From: a bacterium
GTDB lineage: Bacteria > Armatimonadota > Fimbriimonadia > Fimbriimonadales > GBS-DC
Direction of reading: 5' to 3'
Length of the DNA: 7,392 bases
Assembly (NCBI GenBank): GCA_029335935.2
Contig: JARJMV020000160.1
Coordinates: 1-7,392 of the forward strand
Below, piece after piece: positions 5,997-7,392 of this stretch. Each line of letters begins with the position of its first letter. Within the stretch, counting starts at the first letter, position 1. A program made the position numbers and the translations under genes. The notes beneath the pieces were generated by a model. It worked only from the letters and a program-made list of their open reading frames with translations. It was not told where the DNA came from and made no database searches.

Positions 5997-6584
5997 ATGT
6001 CGAAACACGAACTCAGTACCCCAGCCAGCGCGGATGTGCTCTTCAAAGACGCGGAAGAGCGCATGAAACACGCCATCGAACACCTCAAGCAAGACCTCGC
6101 GGGCTTCCGCACCGGACGCGCCAACCCCGCGATGGTCGAGCGCATCACCGTAGATTATCACGGGACGCCTATGCAACTGCAGCACTTGGCGTCTATCACT
6201 GTGCCCGAACCGCGTCAACTGCTCATCCAGCCGTGGGATCAGTCCGCCGTGCCTGCAATCGAGAAAGCCATTCAAAAGTCGGAGCTGGGTGTGAACCCCG
6301 TCAGCGACGGGCGTAGCTTGCGCCTCACGCTGCCGCCGCTGACCGAAGAGCGACGCAAAGATCTCATCAAGCAGGTGCACAAGCGCACGGAGGAAGGGCG
6401 CGTCGCCGTCCGCAATATCCGCCGCGACCTGCACGAACACCTGCGCCAAATGCAAAAGAACAAGCAGATCTCCGAAGATGACCTCAAGCGCCATGAGCAG
6501 CTGATGGAGAAGCTCACGCATAAATACATCGAGGAGATCGACAAGCTGCAGAAGGCGAAGGACGAGGAGCTGATGGAGGTCTAA
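5997..6584 (+). CDS. frr: Ribosome recycling factor (Frr)
   Basis: With EF-G, splits the post-termination ribosome so that subunits are reused; acts in the cytoplasm. The 195-residue protein is slightly longer than the usual 185, with about ten extra residues before the first helix. Visible family features are [12 protein letters not shown] (37-48), [14 protein letters not shown] (52-65), the domain II segment with LLIQPWD (75-81), GVNP-x-SDG (98-105), [12 protein letters not shown] (112-123) and the basic [10 protein letters not shown] (135-144) of the long C-terminal helix. That helix region (about 118-195) is rich in Lys/Glu and forms the three-helix bundle with the N-terminal helix. The gene follows pyrH by 16 bp with a near-perfect ribosome binding site and precedes uppS by 10 bp, a widely conserved order. 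Confidence 0.97.
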   Translation: MSKHELSTPASADVLFKDAEERMKHAIEHLKQDLAGFRTGRANPAMVERITVDYHGTPMQLQHLASITVPEPRQLLIQPWDQSAVPAIEKAIQKSELGVNPVSDGRSLRLTLPPLTEERRKDLIKQVHKRTEEGRVAVRNIRRDLHEHLRQMQKNKQISEDDLKRHEQLMEKLTHKYIEEIDKLQKAKDEELMEV

Positions 6585-6594
6585 GGCGGTCGCA

Positions 6595-7365
6595 ATGCAG
6601 ACAACCGATTGGCGCGCGGAGGCGGCGCGGCGCGGCGTCGATATGGCGCGACTGCCCCGCCATATCGCGATGATCATGGATGGCAACGGGCGCTGGGCGC
6701 GCGCCCGCGGCTTCCACCGACTGATCGGGCACGCGAACGGGCATGGAACCGTGCGTCGCATGGTGCTCGGCTGCGCCGAACTCGGCATTGAGACGCTCTC
6801 GCTGTACACTTTCAGCACGGAAAACTGGCGACGCCCCCCCGAGGAAGTGGACGGTCTGATGCGCCTGCTGGAGCGCTCCGCCCGTGAGGAGCTGCCCGTG
6901 ATGATCCGCAACGGCGTGCGAATCCGCTTCAGCGGACGCCTGTGGGAACTCTCCGACGAGCTACAAGCCGTGCTGCGCCGCGCCGAGCAGATGACCGCGC
7001 ACAATCGGCGCATTACCCTGCATTTAGCCATCAACTACGGCGGACGCGCGGAACTGGTCGACGCCATGCGCGCTATCGCCCACGATGTGCAAGCTGGGCG
7101 TCTCAGCCCCGACGCCATCGACGAGACGACCATCCAAGCCTACCTCTACCAGCCCGACCTACCCGACCCCGACCTGCTGATACGCACCGCCGGCGAGCAA
7201 CGCACCAGCAACTTCCTACTCTGGCAAACTGCCTACACCGAGCTCTATATCACGCCCGTGCTGTGGCCCGACTTCACGATGGAGCACCTAATCGAAGCGA
7301 TTGTGGACTACCAAGGGCGCCAGCGCAAGTTCGGCGGCGTGCTGGAAACGGCGGCGAGCAGGTAG
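6595..7365 (+). CDS. uppS: Isoprenyl (undecaprenyl) diphosphate synthase, cis-prenyltransferase
   Basis: Condenses isopentenyl diphosphate units onto farnesyl diphosphate in cis, normally yielding the C55 carrier lipid for peptidoglycan and other cell-surface polymers. The 256-residue protein has DGNGRWA (29-35) with the Mg/diphosphate-binding Asp29, GHANG with His46, YTFSTENWRRPPEEV (71-85), INYGGRAEL (146-154), IRTAGEQR (196-203) with Arg197 and Arg203, SNFLLWQTAYTE (205-216) and WPDF (224-227). The usual RTSGE reads RTAGE, one Ser-to-Ala change; other key residues are present. Product chain length cannot be read from the sequence. The ATG is preceded by AAGGCGGT (6583-6590), a one-mismatch Shine-Dalgarno sequence. 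cdsA and dxr often follow in this operon type but would lie past the window edge. Confidence 0.95.
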   Translation: MQTTDWRAEAARRGVDMARLPRHIAMIMDGNGRWARARGFHRLIGHANGHGTVRRMVLGCAELGIETLSLYTFSTENWRRPPEEVDGLMRLLERSAREELPVMIRNGVRIRFSGRLWELSDELQAVLRRAEQMTAHNRRITLHLAINYGGRAELVDAMRAIAHDVQAGRLSPDAIDETTIQAYLYQPDLPDPDLLIRTAGEQRTSNFLLWQTAYTELYITPVLWPDFTMEHLIEAIVDYQGRQRKFGGVLETAASR

Positions 7366-7392
7366 TTCACACCCCCTGAACCACCACACCAC

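Noticed and set aside
5901..7034. 377-codon open frame on the minus strand opposite frr and uppS
   Set aside because: It is antisense to two unmistakable genes and its translation is a low-complexity Arg/Ser-rich mix, as expected from a GC-rich shadow frame.

Overview
The window comes from a GC-rich bacterial chromosome with conserved, tightly packed genes. No RNA genes, mobile elements, CRISPR arrays or long repeats are visible. The gene set is a DapG-type aspartokinase, an AtpZ/AtpI-type pair, an acyl-phosphate-dependent PlsY, and pyrH-frr-uppS. With the apparent leaderless signals, this suggests a deep-branching, possibly thermophilic lineage such as Armatimonadota. That assignment is an inference from gene style, not a demonstrated placement.

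Layout. At the left edge, on the minus strand, lies the first 100 codons of a NuoM-type subunit of respiratory complex I. A 48-bp gap separates it from the divergent plus-strand genes, which fill the rest of the window. Unit 1 is lysC (aspartokinase), atpZ-like and atpI-like, all overlapping. Unit 2 is a plsY gene with an extra C-terminal domain, trpF, and an EamA/DMT-family membrane transporter. Unit 3 is pyrH, frr and uppS, a classic bacterial order linking UMP phosphorylation, ribosome recycling and undecaprenyl diphosphate synthesis. The largest non-coding stretch is 123 bp (2405-2527). The last 27 bases after uppS hold nothing recognisable.

Two things stand out. First, PlsY carries a C-terminal domain of about 150 residues that reads as an AMMECR1 domain whose signature LRGCIG has become LRGLMG. 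This joins a membrane-lipid acyltransferase to a domain of poorly understood function. Second, all four genes that begin a transcription unit (nuoM, lysC, plsY, pyrH) have the same octamer, GGTA[CT]A[AC]T, ending 8-10 nt before the ATG, and none has a normally spaced Shine-Dalgarno sequence. Most genes inside units have Shine-Dalgarno-like sequences. This points to leaderless or almost leaderless transcripts at unit heads and Shine-Dalgarno initiation within operons. The nuoM/lysC pair uses this motif as a symmetric, back-to-back promoter.

Functionally the region mixes energy metabolism (nuoM, atpZ/I), amino-acid synthesis (lysC, trpF), phospholipid and cell-wall lipid precursors (plsY, uppS), nucleotide supply (pyrH) and translation (frr). 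The usual partners atpB, rpsB-tsf and the other trp genes are absent from the window.
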